NCBI GenBank assembly: GCA_964388085.1
Contig: CAYLZW010000005.1
Location: 1 to 64,000, forward strand
Length of the DNA: 64,000 nt
DNA from: CAYLZW01 sp964388085
Lineage (GTDB): Bacteria > Myxococcota > UBA727 > CAYLZW01
Direction: 5' to 3'
This document shows positions 23,713 through 31,727 of the stretch, piece by piece (the first letter of the stretch is position 1; each line of letters begins with the position of its first letter). The position numbers were made by a program, and so were the translations under genes. A model generated the notes under the pieces. It saw only the letters and a list, made by a program, of their open reading frames with translations, was not told the DNA's origin and did no database searches.

Positions 23713-26700
23713 TCAGAACCAGAAGTAGCCGTAGATGTCGTAGGTGCCGCGGACGTCCTCGATGGTGGACACCATGCCCTCGAGCAGCCAGCGGTTGGTC
23801 GTCGTCGGGTCCGCGTTGTAGGCGTCGGCGAAGCGCTGCGCTCGCTCGAGCAGCTTGGCGGCCGGAGAGTAGGCGGTCGCGTCCGCCGCGCGCGTGGCCT
23901 GGTAGGTGCGGTTGTTCAGCGGGTTCACGAAGGTGACCAAGAGCGCCGGATCGGTGACGTCGAGGGCCTCGCCGCTGCCCGGCAGCCAGATCTTCATGCG
24001 GTCGTTGAAGGTGGTGTCGAAGCTCGTCTGCAAGAAGGCCATGCCGTACCAGATGGCATAGAGCTCGACGGTGAAGCTGGTGGCCGGGTCGACGGGCGTG
24101 CTGGCGCCGCCCTCGCAAGGCACGTACGCCGGGTCGCTCACCACGGGCGGATCGTAGCGCTGCTCGTCGTTGCACATGACGCCGGCGAACGCGCGGTAGT
24201 CCTCGGCCGAGCTGCCGCCCACGAGCTGGTAGACCTCCTCGGGGAAGAGCAGGTTCAGGCCGATGGCGTAGCGGTCGACCTCGGCGCCGCTGTCGACGCC
24301 GAGGAAGTAGGTGCTCGACGTCACCGCGGTCTCGAGCGCGAGCAGCTTGTCGTAGAACGAGCCCACGCTCCACAGGCGGTCGTAGAAGTAATAGCCCGAG
24401 GCCGTGTCCCAGAGGCTGTCGGTGTAGCGGCCCATCCCGTAGGGCACGTTCAGCTCCGAGCACGCCGGCCCGGGATCGTTCGGCGGACAGAGCGGGTCCT
24501 CGCCGTAGCTGTAGAGGAGCATCACGTCCTCGAGGTCGTCGTAGTAGTAGCTGCCCGGCTCGGGCATGGCGAGCACGCCGGCGATGGTGTCGAGCAACAG
24601 CCGCGTGGCCGCCGCGCCCGCGAGCCCGCCGTCACCGGCCTCGTTCCAGGGCACGTTCTCGACGTCGAAATAGATCGGATCGTCCACGGTCGGATCGAGG
24701 TCGCAGCCCACGTCGTCGCGAATGCACTCCCACTCGCCCTCGTAGAAGAACGAATCGAACACCCAGTTCTGGTACTGCGTCAGCATGGGCTGCCAGGCGC
24801 GGAACCAGACGTTGTTCATGTAGTCCCCTTCGTTGAACCAGCGGTTGTCGCGCGAGAACGAGAGGAAGGGGAAGTACTCGAGGTAGAGGGCGCGCGCGCT
24901 CTGGGCGATCTCGTAGGCGTCCGCGCCCTCGTCGAACATGGCGCAGGTCGAGGTGGCGCTCTCGTATTCGTCCGAGCAGAAGCGGTAGGGCACCTCCCAG
25001 AGGTCCCAGGTGGACGCGCCGCGCATCTGATCGATCACGCGCTGGTAGGGGACGAGCTTGCGCGCGTGCATGTTGTCGATGCCCCCGAAGATCTCGGGCA
25101 GCCTCGTGTAGTGGCGAAAGTGCCGCAGGATGTCGTCGAGGTAATAGAGCTCGAGCAGGTTCTCGTCGTCGAGCGGGCTGCCGTCCTCGAACACCTCGAC
25201 CAGATCCCCGTAGCCGAAGGCGATGGCGGCCTTGTCGTAGAGGCCGAGCCCGTGGATGTCGCTCATGAAGCGCGAGCCGTAGTCCATGATGGAGGCGTAT
25301 TGGTGCTCGCGCAGGCCGGCCTCGAGCTGCGCTTCGCTCGGCGCCTCGAGCGCGCCCGCGCCTTCGCCCTTCAGATCCCAGAAGTCGCGGCCGTAGTTGA
25401 GCGCGTCGGTGGACGCCTCGAAGTTGTGCCGCAGGCCGAGGTTGTGCCCCATCTCGTGCTCGGCCACGGCGCGGAACACGCGGCGCCGGATGGTGGCGTA
25501 GACCTCCTCGGGCGGCGTGTCCTTCAGCTCGTCGGCGATGCCGAGCAGCGAGGCGTCGAAGGCGCGCGTGTGCATCACGTTGCGCTCCATCAGCCGGCGC
25601 TGGCGCACGCGGTCACGACGGAAGGCCTGCCCCATGGACCAGGACAGCGGCGAGGCGCGATCACGCTCCGCCGCGCTCATGGGCTCGCTGGGACCGCTGC
25701 GCTTGCGTCCCATGGCGCGCAGCACGGGCTCGGTGACGAGGCGCTCCTCGAGCGGCGTGTCGCGAATGGCCTCGAGGCGCGCGCGCAGCTCGGCGGGGTC
25801 TCGCCGGACGCCGCGCTTGCCGATGCGCCGGATGTCCTTGTTGCGCGGCGTGTCGACCTTGCCGCGCACGAAGCGGCGGGTGCGCTCGCGCGGCGCCGGA
25901 TCGTCCGCGTTCTGCAGATAGACCTCGCGGGTGACGTCGTTGCCCTCGCTGAGGTCGAGGAACAAGCTCGGGTCGTTCACCCAGTCGAGCACCTCCTTGC
26001 CGTTCTGCGCGTAGCTGTCGACGCCGGCGCCGTAGACGAACGCGCTCGCGCTCAAGATCTCGCCGCTCAGCGGATCGACGACGGCGGGGCCGTACCCGAG
26101 CAGGCCGGCCTGGTCCGGCTGATCGACCCACGCGAGCAGGTTGTAGCGGATGTCGCCGATGCGCTGGCCGCGGTCGCTGACCGCGCCGTCGCTCACGCGC
26201 CAGGTGTTGTCCTTGAGGATGACGACGTCCTCCACCTCGTCGAGCGGCGTGGCGGCGCCGTACTTGAGCGCGCGCACGGTCTCCTGGAAGGCCTCGTTCC
26301 AGCCGGCCACCGTCGCCGCTGCCTCTGCCTTCAGGTCCTCGGGGAAGCCCGGCGAGAGGTAGTAGACGATGGGCTTCACGGCGCAGTCGGCGTAGGGCAG
26401 CTCGCTGCCGTCATCTCTGCAGGCGGGCGCGTCCTGCCAGATGTTGAAGCGGTTCATGAGCAGCACGCGGCCGGTGTGCGTCTCGCCGTGGCGGCGGTCG
26501 TAGCGCTCGCGTTCGGTGCGGAAGAAGCCGAACTTGTCGAAGTAGGGGACGCGCACGGGGAAGCCCTCGGCGTCGGGCACGAGGTCGTCGCGCGTCGCGT
26601 ACCCGACGCGCACCGGGTTGCCCTCGTCGTCGCGCAAGAGCTCGTTGTCGGGGTAGGGCTTCGCCTGGTACGGGTTCGCCTCGTCCCGCTTCAAGAACGC

Positions 26701-27474
26701 CGAGCGCACGGTGATCTCGGCGGGCGCGCAGTCGACGTCCGTGTAATACCAGCAGGCGGGCTCCTCCCAGACGCTGCCGTCGTACCAGTCCTCGACGAGG
26801 AGGGTGGTGGGCGAGGCGAAGATGCGGTGCACCACGTCTATGTAGTCGGCCTCGTCCAGCCGGGCGATGGCGTCGCCTTGATGATCCTGCCAGCCGCCGG
26901 CGGTCCTCACGCCGACGAGCAGCGCGTCCGGATCGCCCGGCTCCTGCACGTAGTGGCCGCCCGGCACCTGCTCGACGTGCTCGACGAGGAAGTCGAAGCT
27001 CGGCGCCAGGTTCTTCGACCAGTCGACGCGCATGTACTGCCGCTCGTGCCAGGGTCGATCGCTGGTGTTCTCGACGATGACGTTGCTCTGCTCGCCCGTG
27101 GACGGGTCGTACTCGCGCTGTACGTCGAAGTGGCTGGTGATGGGGAACACCGCGATGGGGGTGTTGTCCTCGTGATCGCCCGGCAGCGCGCTCTTCTTGT
27201 CGGTGCCGGCCACGAGGTCGTAGCTGCGGTAGGCGACCAGGAAGTCTTCCTGGATGTCCCAGCGCACGAGCTCGGTCTTGTAGGTCTGCTCGCCGATGAA
27301 CGTGAACCAGGTGGCGAAGGGAACGCCGACGACGGTCTGGTGGTAGTACCACTCGCCCTCGAACAGCGACTTGCGCAGCTTGTTCGGCTGCGTCCGATCG
27401 ATGTCGGCGATGGGGCAGGCGACGGCGGCGAGCGCGCAGGCAGAGGCGAGCAGCAGGCGGGCGATCGAGTGCAT
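23713..27474 (-). CDS. Giant zinc metalloprotease-type lipoprotein (metzincin motif)
   Basis: 1253 residues. A lipoprotein signal ends at LAAVACPIAD (Cys near residue 20). The zinc site AVAEHEMGHNLGLRHNF (near residue 670) has the H-E-x-x-H-x-x-G-x-x-H arrangement of metzincins. Before it are about 600 residues rich in Tyr, Trp and Asp (surface beta structure); after it come about 550 more with many aromatic residues. It should be anchored at the outer membrane and cleave extracellular protein. Related large zinc-dependent metalloprotease lipoproteins occur in myxobacteria and Bacteroidetes; I infer the relation from the motif and size. The ATG at 27474 places the signal peptide correctly; the reading seven codons longer does not. 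Confidence 0.87.
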   Translation of the reverse strand: MHSIARLLLASACALAAVACPIADIDRTQPNKLRKSLFEGEWYYHQTVVGVPFATWFTFIGEQTYKTELVRWDIQEDFLVAYRSYDLVAGTDKKSALPGDHEDNTPIAVFPITSHFDVQREYDPSTGEQSNVIVENTSDRPWHERQYMRVDWSKNLAPSFDFLVEHVEQVPGGHYVQEPGDPDALLVGVRTAGGWQDHQGDAIARLDEADYIDVVHRIFASPTTLLVEDWYDGSVWEEPACWYYTDVDCAPAEITVRSAFLKRDEANPYQAKPYPDNELLRDDEGNPVRVGYATRDDLVPDAEGFPVRVPYFDKFGFFRTERERYDRRHGETHTGRVLLMNRFNIWQDAPACRDDGSELPYADCAVKPIVYYLSPGFPEDLKAEAAATVAGWNEAFQETVRALKYGAATPLDEVEDVVILKDNTWRVSDGAVSDRGQRIGDIRYNLLAWVDQPDQAGLLGYGPAVVDPLSGEILSASAFVYGAGVDSYAQNGKEVLDWVNDPSLFLDLSEGNDVTREVYLQNADDPAPRERTRRFVRGKVDTPRNKDIRRIGKRGVRRDPAELRARLEAIRDTPLEERLVTEPVLRAMGRKRSGPSEPMSAAERDRASPLSWSMGQAFRRDRVRQRRLMERNVMHTRAFDASLLGIADELKDTPPEEVYATIRRRVFRAVAEHEMGHNLGLRHNFEASTDALNYGRDFWDLKGEGAGALEAPSEAQLEAGLREHQYASIMDYGSRFMSDIHGLGLYDKAAIAFGYGDLVEVFEDGSPLDDENLLELYYLDDILRHFRHYTRLPEIFGGIDNMHARKLVPYQRVIDQMRGASTWDLWEVPYRFCSDEYESATSTCAMFDEGADAYEIAQSARALYLEYFPFLSFSRDNRWFNEGDYMNNVWFRAWQPMLTQYQNWVFDSFFYEGEWECIRDDVGCDLDPTVDDPIYFDVENVPWNEAGDGGLAGAAATRLLLDTIAGVLAMPEPGSYYYDDLEDVMLLYSYGEDPLCPPNDPGPACSELNVPYGMGRYTDSLWDTASGYYFYDRLWSVGSFYDKLLALETAVTSSTYFLGVDSGAEVDRYAIGLNLLFPEEVYQLVGGSSAEDYRAFAGVMCNDEQRYDPPVVSDPAYVPCEGGASTPVDPATSFTVELYAIWYGMAFLQTSFDTTFNDRMKIWLPGSGEALDVTDPALLVTFVNPLNNRTYQATRAADATAYSPAAKLLERAQRFADAYNADPTTTNRWLLEGMVSTIEDVRGTYDIYGYFWF

Positions 27475-27573
27475 GGGCTTCCCTCGTTGGCGCAAGAGAT
27501 TGCGTGGTTTCGGTGCCGTTGGCGAGGGGGGCGCCCGGGGCCCGGCGGACGGGGCCGCAAAGGTGGCGTCGGC

Positions 27574-27601
27574 TTGACGCGCCGCTCTACGGGCCTACTC
27601 C
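27574..27601 (+). promoter_or_regulatory. Possible promoter of the grpE-dnaJ operon
   Basis: TTGACG at 27574 and TACTCC at 27596 are 16 bases apart. The -35 is good, the -10 poor. No CIRCE inverted repeat or clear heat-shock sigma motif is seen. Confidence 0.25.
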
Positions 27602-27637
27602 TTAGGGGTACGCTCACCTTTCACTTCGACGGGCGAC

Positions 27638-28288
27638 ATGACCGCGTATCAGCCACATAGGAACGAGCCCCCGCTGGACGACGACGAGCCCGAGCGCTCG
27701 GATCTCGCCGAGGGGGCGCTCGACGCCGACGCGCTCGACGCCGGCGAGGTCCCCGTGCAAGAAGGGCCGGTAATTGACCTGCCCTCCTCCGAGGAGGCGA
27801 TCAGCGCGGACGCGACGCCGGCGAGCGCGCCGCCGAGCCCCGCGCACGCCGCGCTCGAGGCGCTCTCCAAGGACGAGCTCATCGATCGGCACCTGCGGCT
27901 CGTGGCCGACCTGCGCCGCGTCCGCCAGCGCCAGACAGAGGAGCTGGCCGACGCCCGGCGCGACGAGCGCGACGGCGTGCTGAGCTCCCTCTTCGACATC
28001 GTCGACAACTTCGAGCGTGGGCTCGAGGCCTCGGGCGGCGAGCAGAACCCCTGGGCGGAGGGCATGCGCAGCATCCACAAGCAGATGCTCGACGTGGTCG
28101 CGCGCTACGGGGTGACGCCCTTCGCGCCGCACGGAGAGCCCTTCGACGCGCACGAGCACGAGGCGCTCTCGACGATGCCCGATCCGAGCAGGCCCGACGG
28201 CACGGTGCTGTACGTGGAGCGCAACGGCTACCGGCAGGACGGGCGCGTGCTCCGCCCCGCGCGCGTCGTCGTCGCCAAGAATCACTGA
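27638..28288 (+). CDS. grpE: GrpE nucleotide exchange factor
   Basis: 216 residues. An acidic N-terminal extension (DDDEPERSDLAEGALDADAL) is followed by the long coiled coil (about 80-125). The globular beta-wing domain follows: FDIVDNFERGLEA, then YGVTPFAPHGEPFDAHEHEAL and GYRQDGRVLRPARVVVAK, the GrpE signature. It releases ADP from DnaK in the Hsp70 cycle. The J-protein gene follows after 55 bases, so it is an operon, but dnaK is not in the window. The family is short and variable in its N-terminus, so the start is supported mainly by the lack of alternatives. Confidence 0.92.
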   Translation: MTAYQPHRNEPPLDDDEPERSDLAEGALDADALDAGEVPVQEGPVIDLPSSEEAISADATPASAPPSPAHAALEALSKDELIDRHLRLVADLRRVRQRQTEELADARRDERDGVLSSLFDIVDNFERGLEASGGEQNPWAEGMRSIHKQMLDVVARYGVTPFAPHGEPFDAHEHEALSTMPDPSRPDGTVLYVERNGYRQDGRVLRPARVVVAKNH

Positions 28289-28343
28289 CACGGCGCCACA
28301 CGCCGGGGCGCCGACAACGTCGTGAACGGGTAAGGCTTCGCCA

Positions 28344-29336
28344 ATGCAGTTTCAGGACTACTACGAGACGCTCGGCGTCACCCGGGACGCGAGTCAGGAC
28401 CAGATCAAGAAGGCCTATCGGACCCTCTCGAAGAAGTTTCACCCCGACCGCAACAAGACCGCCGACGCCGAGGCCAACTTCAAGAAGGTGAACGAGGCGT
28501 ACGAGGTCCTGAAGGACCCGGAGAAGCGGCGCCGCTACGACCAGGTAGGCAGCGGCATGCACGCGGGTGACGACTTCCGTCCCCCGCCCGGCTGGCAGAA
28601 CGTCGAGTTCAATTTCGGCGGCGGCGGCGGGCGCGCCGGCGGCCCGGTCGGCTTCTCGGACTTCTTCGAGACCCTGTTCGGTGGCGCCGGCGGCGTGGGC
28701 GGAGCCGGCGGCTTCGGCGGCGACGTGCGCACGCGCTCGCGCGATCCCTTCGCGAGCGCGCGGCCGCGGCCACGGCGAGGACGCACCTCCGAGGCCGAGA
28801 TCACCATCGCGCTCGAGGACGCCTACCACGGCGGCACGCGGCAGGTGACGCTGCAGCAGGTGGAGCAGGGCCCCGACGGCGGCCGGCGCACGACGCAGCG
28901 CACCTTCTCGGTGAAGATCCCGCCCGGCACGACGACGGGCACCAAGATCCGCCTGGCCGGGCAGGGCTCCCCGGGCATCGGCGGTGGCGCGGCGGGCGAT
29001 CTGCTGCTCAAGGTGGCGATCGCCGAGCACCCGGTCTTCGACGTCGACGGCCACAACCTGCGCGCGGTGTTGCCGGTGACGCCGTGGGAGGCCGCGCTCG
29101 GCGCCAAGGTGAGCTTTCAGACGCTCGATGGCGAGGTGAAGCTCACGCTGCCGCCCGGCTCCCAGAGCGGCCGCAAGCTGCGCCTCAAGGGCAAGGGGCT
29201 CCCGCGCAAGAGCGACGCCGATCGAGGTGACCTCGAGCTCGAGATCTCCATCCGCGTACCGAAGGAGCTGAGCGACGACGAGCGCCAGCTGTTCGAGCGC
29301 CTGCAAGCGGTCTCGCGCTTCAACGCGCGCGCGTAG
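28344..29336 (+). CDS. J-domain co-chaperone, class B (CbpA/DnaJ-like)
   Basis: 330 residues. The J domain occupies 1-70 (DYYETLGVTRDASQDQIKKA and KFHPDRNKT with the HPD motif). A Gly/Phe-rich linker covers 90-140, and the two C-terminal substrate-binding beta domains follow (ITIALEDAYHGGTRQVTL onward). There is no Cys-rich zinc finger, which makes it class B, like CbpA. It should deliver clients to DnaK and stimulate its ATPase. It lies downstream of grpE in the same operon. Its last 17 bases overlap the end of the convergent membrane protein gene. Confidence 0.92.
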   Translation: MQFQDYYETLGVTRDASQDQIKKAYRTLSKKFHPDRNKTADAEANFKKVNEAYEVLKDPEKRRRYDQVGSGMHAGDDFRPPPGWQNVEFNFGGGGGRAGGPVGFSDFFETLFGGAGGVGGAGGFGGDVRTRSRDPFASARPRPRRGRTSEAEITIALEDAYHGGTRQVTLQQVEQGPDGGRRTTQRTFSVKIPPGTTTGTKIRLAGQGSPGIGGGAAGDLLLKVAIAEHPVFDVDGHNLRAVLPVTPWEAALGAKVSFQTLDGEVKLTLPPGSQSGRKLRLKGKGLPRKSDADRGDLELEISIRVPKELSDDERQLFERLQAVSRFNARA

Positions 29337-29874
29337 CCTCGGGCGCCAGCGCCGCGCGCCGCCCCGTCGGGCGATCCGGCGCTGGCCGTCGCCGTCGCTT
29401 GCGGCGCCGAGGGGGCCTGTGCGGATGCGCCTCGTCGGGGGCCAGGAAGGCGCTCGTGAGCAGCCACGCCGAGCAGGACAGCAGCACGAGCACCTCCACG
29501 ATGACGTACGGCGAGCGCTCGTGCCGCAGCAGCGTGCCGAACAAGGCCGCCCGCGCGAGGTCCTGCTCCTCGTAGAAGGCGCTGACGACGAGAATGGCGT
29601 AGGCGAGCGACGCGCTCATCGCGAGCAGCGCGCCCCCCTGAAAGGCCACGATGGCGTGCCGCCCCGCGAGCGCCACGAGGAAGAGGAGCGTCGCCGCGCA
29701 GGCCTCGACGGCGGCGAGCAACGTGCCGGCCTCCCACGCCCGCTCTTCCTCGACGATGGAGAAGCTCGCGAGCGCGTAGGCGTAGCCGTCCGCATCGACG
29801 AGCTTGGCGAAGGCGAGCACGCCGAACACGACGGCGAGCAGGAGCGCACCGAGCCGCTGCGCGCGGCTGATCAC
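29320..29874 (-). CDS. MauE/DoxX-like membrane protein
   Basis: 184 residues with four hydrophobic helices (about 8-25, 48-68, 74-95, 120-142) and an Arg-rich tail (RPPRRRKRRRRPAPDRPTG). The helix pattern and LLAVVFGVLAFAKLVDADGY suggest the MauE/DoxX group, whose members are often tied to thiol oxidation or electron carriers; the assignment is tentative. Its start overlaps the MgtC-like gene stop by four bases. It is the last gene of a three-gene run with DUF1328 and MgtC. Confidence 0.65.
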   Translation of the reverse strand: MISRAQRLGALLLAVVFGVLAFAKLVDADGYAYALASFSIVEEERAWEAGTLLAAVEACAATLLFLVALAGRHAIVAFQGGALLAMSASLAYAILVVSAFYEEQDLARAALFGTLLRHERSPYVIVEVLVLLSCSAWLLTSAFLAPDEAHPHRPPRRRKRRRRPAPDRPTGRRAALAPEATRAR

Positions 29875-30392
29875 GGCCGACCCCGCGGGCTCAGGACGTC
29901 GTCCAGAGGCCGGTCGGATCCGTCATCGTCGTCGAGCGAGGGCGCCGTGTGCGAGAGCGACTCGAGGTGGCGAACGACGCGCAGCACGACGAACAAAAGG
30001 CCGGTGGCCGCCGCCGCGAGCGTATAGAGCTCGAAGCCAACCACCGCGCCGATCGAGGCCGCGCCGAGCAGTGAGCCGGCGGTCGTGATGCCGTGCACGT
30101 CCCCGCCCGCGCGGAAGATGGTGCCCGCGCCGATAAAGCTGACGCCGGTCACGATCGCCTCGAGCACGCGCAGCGGATCGACCCGCGCTCCCTCGACCGT
30201 CCCCGCCGCCACCAGCACGACCTCCCCGAGCGACACCAGCAAGCACGAGCTCATGCACACGAGCATGTGCGTGCGCAGCCCGGCCGGCCGCCCGAGCGAC
30301 TCGCGGTCGTAGCCGAGCAGCGCCGAGAGCAGCGCCGCCAGCAAGAGCCGCAGGATGATGACGAGCTGTACGTCGAGGTCCGCGCCGCTCAC
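29871..30392 (-). CDS. MgtC/SapB family membrane protein
   Basis: 173 residues. LLLAALLSALLGYDRE and the GLRTHMLVCM segment are family hallmarks (GRPAGLRTH). GVSFIGAGTIFR (G-x-x-F-I-G-A-G-x-I) and ITTAGSLLGAASIG complete it. It has four or five inner-membrane helices and a short acidic tail. MgtC relatives take part in Mg2+ limitation and ATP-synthase control; here the ion link is unproven. It starts ten bases after the DUF1328 gene and overlaps the next gene by four. Confidence 0.88.
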   Translation of the reverse strand: MSGADLDVQLVIILRLLLAALLSALLGYDRESLGRPAGLRTHMLVCMSSCLLVSLGEVVLVAAGTVEGARVDPLRVLEAIVTGVSFIGAGTIFRAGGDVHGITTAGSLLGAASIGAVVGFELYTLAAAATGLLFVVLRVVRHLESLSHTAPSLDDDDGSDRPLDDVLSPRGRP

Positions 30393-30402
30393 GAAAGGTC
30401 CC

Positions 30403-30567
30403 TCAAGTCCTTCTCGCCGCCTGCACGACGAAGCTGAGCAGCGCGAGGAGGAAGAAGGCGAGGAAGACGATCCGCAGCAGCGGGGTCGCCTCTCCGACGA
30501 CGCCGCCGTAGCCGAGCAGGGCGGTGACGAGCGCCATCACCAAGAAGATCAGCGCCCAGAACAGCAT
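30403..30567 (-). CDS. DUF1328 small membrane protein
   Basis: 54 residues, the usual size of DUF1328 (YtjA-type) proteins: two helices, MLFWALIFLVMALVTALLGY and ATPLLRIVFLAFFLLALLSF. Family members are small inner-membrane proteins of unknown role, often stress-induced. The ATG at 30567 has GGAG eight bases upstream; a longer reading would break family length. A good sigma-54-type promoter match lies at 30653-30668. Confidence 0.85.
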   Translation of the reverse strand: MLFWALIFLVMALVTALLGYGGVVGEATPLLRIVFLAFFLLALLSFVVQAARRT

Positions 30568-30652
30568 GCGCGGCGCTCCAGAGGTCACCGGCCGATCCGA
30601 GGCACGCCGCACGACGGGCCTCTGCCAGAGAAAGCGTCTTCCCCCGATGACG

Positions 30653-30668
30653 AGCAAGACGGCTGCCA
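30653..30668 (-). promoter_or_regulatory. Candidate sigma-54 promoter of the DUF1328 operon
   Basis: On the minus strand TGGCAGCCGTCTTGCT matches TGGCACG-N4-TTGCW at all positions but two, with exact GG-N10-GC spacing. Transcription would begin near 30642, about 75 bases before the start codon. Confidence 0.5.
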
Positions 30669-30784
30669 GAGTTTCGCGCGCCGACCTTTGCTGCGCAGCC
30701 GTGCGCTCGCGCGGAGCGTCTCCGCGTCACGAGGCGGAACGCCCCTGCGAGCCCGCGACGACAGCGCACGCACGACGACAGCGT

Positions 30785-30800
30785 TGGCCCGCGCGTTGCT
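30785..30800 (+). promoter_or_regulatory. Candidate sigma-54 promoter of the coiled-coil lipoprotein gene
   Basis: TGGCCCGCGCGTTGCT differs from TGGCACG-N4-TTGCW by one base and has exact GG-N10-GC spacing. The start site would lie near 30811, about 70 bases before the ATG at 30881. Confidence 0.5.
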
Positions 30801-30880
30801 GTGCTCGGGGGGTGATGTCTTCGAGAGGCGCTCTTCGAGAGGAGAGCGGCTCGACACCGAACCGGAGAAAGGACGGCACC

Positions 30881-31390
30881 ATGAAGAAGCTTCTTCTGCT
30901 TTCGGCCGTGGGCCTCGTGGCCGCGAGCTGCTCCACGACGGAGTACTACCAGGACGACCTCGCCGTGGCGCAGCGCCTCGAAGCGCAGGAGCGCCAGGAA
31001 CGGACCGCGCCGCGCCAGCAGGCCCAGCAGCAGCCGCGCCAGACGCAGCAGCAGCCGGCGACGACGCGCGCGGACTTCGAGCGGCAGCGCGAGGTCAAGG
31101 AGATGCAGACCAAGCTGAGCGAGATCGATCAGCGCATCAGTGACATCGAGGAGACCATGAGGGACATGCCGCCCGAGGAGCGGCAGCAGACCGCGCGCGA
31201 GGTGAGCGACCTGCGCGAGCGTCAGCAGCGAGCGGAGAGCATGCTGAACGAGGCGGGCAACGGAGCGCCGCAGGAGTTCGTGCAGGTTCGGGAGGAGCTG
31301 CGGGACGCCGTGAACGAGCTCGAGGTCGGGGTCTATCGCTTGCTCGTCCGAGAGGACGCGCAGCCCGGCCCGGACGAGATCATCGAGTAA
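30881..31390 (+). CDS. Coiled-coil lipoprotein
   Basis: 169 residues. The lipoprotein signal MKKLLLLSAVGLVAASCST ends at Cys17. A Gln/Arg-rich linker (residues 35-65) precedes heptad-like helices (VKEMQTKLSEIDQRISDIE, then AREVSDLRERQQRAESML) that should form a coiled coil in the periplasm. No family is recognised. Its size and envelope location, opposite a DUF1328/MgtC operon, suggest an envelope-stress role. The ATG follows GGAGAAAGGA. A strong hairpin follows the stop. The ORF reading upstream of 30881 is leader sequence. Confidence 0.82.
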   Translation: MKKLLLLSAVGLVAASCSTTEYYQDDLAVAQRLEAQERQERTAPRQQAQQQPRQTQQQPATTRADFERQREVKEMQTKLSEIDQRISDIEETMRDMPPEERQQTAREVSDLRERQQRAESMLNEAGNGAPQEFVQVREELRDAVNELEVGVYRLLVREDAQPGPDEIIE

Positions 31391-31412
31391 CGCTCACGTC
31401 GTACCGACGGCA

Positions 31413-31444
31413 GAGAAGAGCCTCGCGAACGCGAGGCTCTTCTC
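31413..31444. terminator. Strong bidirectional hairpin after the lipoprotein gene
   Basis: gagaagagcctcgcg pairs with cgcgaggctcttctc, a perfect 15-bp stem with an aa loop, 22 bases after the stop. The pyrimidine-rich right arm (ctcttctc) stands in for a U-tract. It could stop transcripts from both sides. Confidence 0.6.
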
Positions 31445-31710
31445 GTCGAATGTGACCGCGCCGTCGCCGTCGTCGTATCGTTCGGGTGGTAGCGCAGCCG
31501 AATCCCCGGTGCGCCGTTGTCCTTGCCGCCAGCGGCCAGCGCCGCCGTGTAGAAGCGGTCCACGGTCGCGCGATCGGCGGCGACGAACGCGATGTGGGTG
31601 CCCTGTCCTACGCGCTCGTTGTCGCCGATCCAGAAGAACGGGTTGCGATCCTTGCCGAACCCGAGCGCGGTGCCGCCGCTCTCGGTCTGCTCAGGCGTGT
31701 GTACCGCCAC
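31445..31710 (-). pseudogene. Remnant of a VOC (glyoxalase-fold) protein
   Basis: The minus strand encodes FGKDRNPFFWIGDNERVG, then THIAFVAADRATVDRFYTAA and GAPGIRLRYHPND. This is the second half of a vicinal-oxygen-chelate protein of the glyoxalase/bleomycin-resistance group. Intact members continue with F-V-x-D-P-D-G-x-N and end about 25 residues later; here the frame goes off into simple ACG repeats. The first 50 or so residues are missing and there is no room for them before the cysE stop. I read it as a dead gene fragment. Confidence 0.6.
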
Positions 31711-31727
31711 GGGGGCGTTGCCGCGCC

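Larger units (their letters stand above)
30568..30880. other. Divergent control region with two sigma-54-type promoters
   Basis: These 313 bases separate the DUF1328-MgtC-MauE operon from the coiled-coil lipoprotein gene. No gene is seen. Each side has its own GG-N10-GC match, at 30653-30668 (minus) and 30785-30800 (plus), leaving about 115 bases between for shared activator sites. Confidence 0.5.

Noticed and set aside
25066..27660. An 864-residue open frame on the plus strand
   Set aside because: It is antisense to the metzincin lipoprotein gene, with no domain and no ribosome site; a shadow of the high third-position GC.
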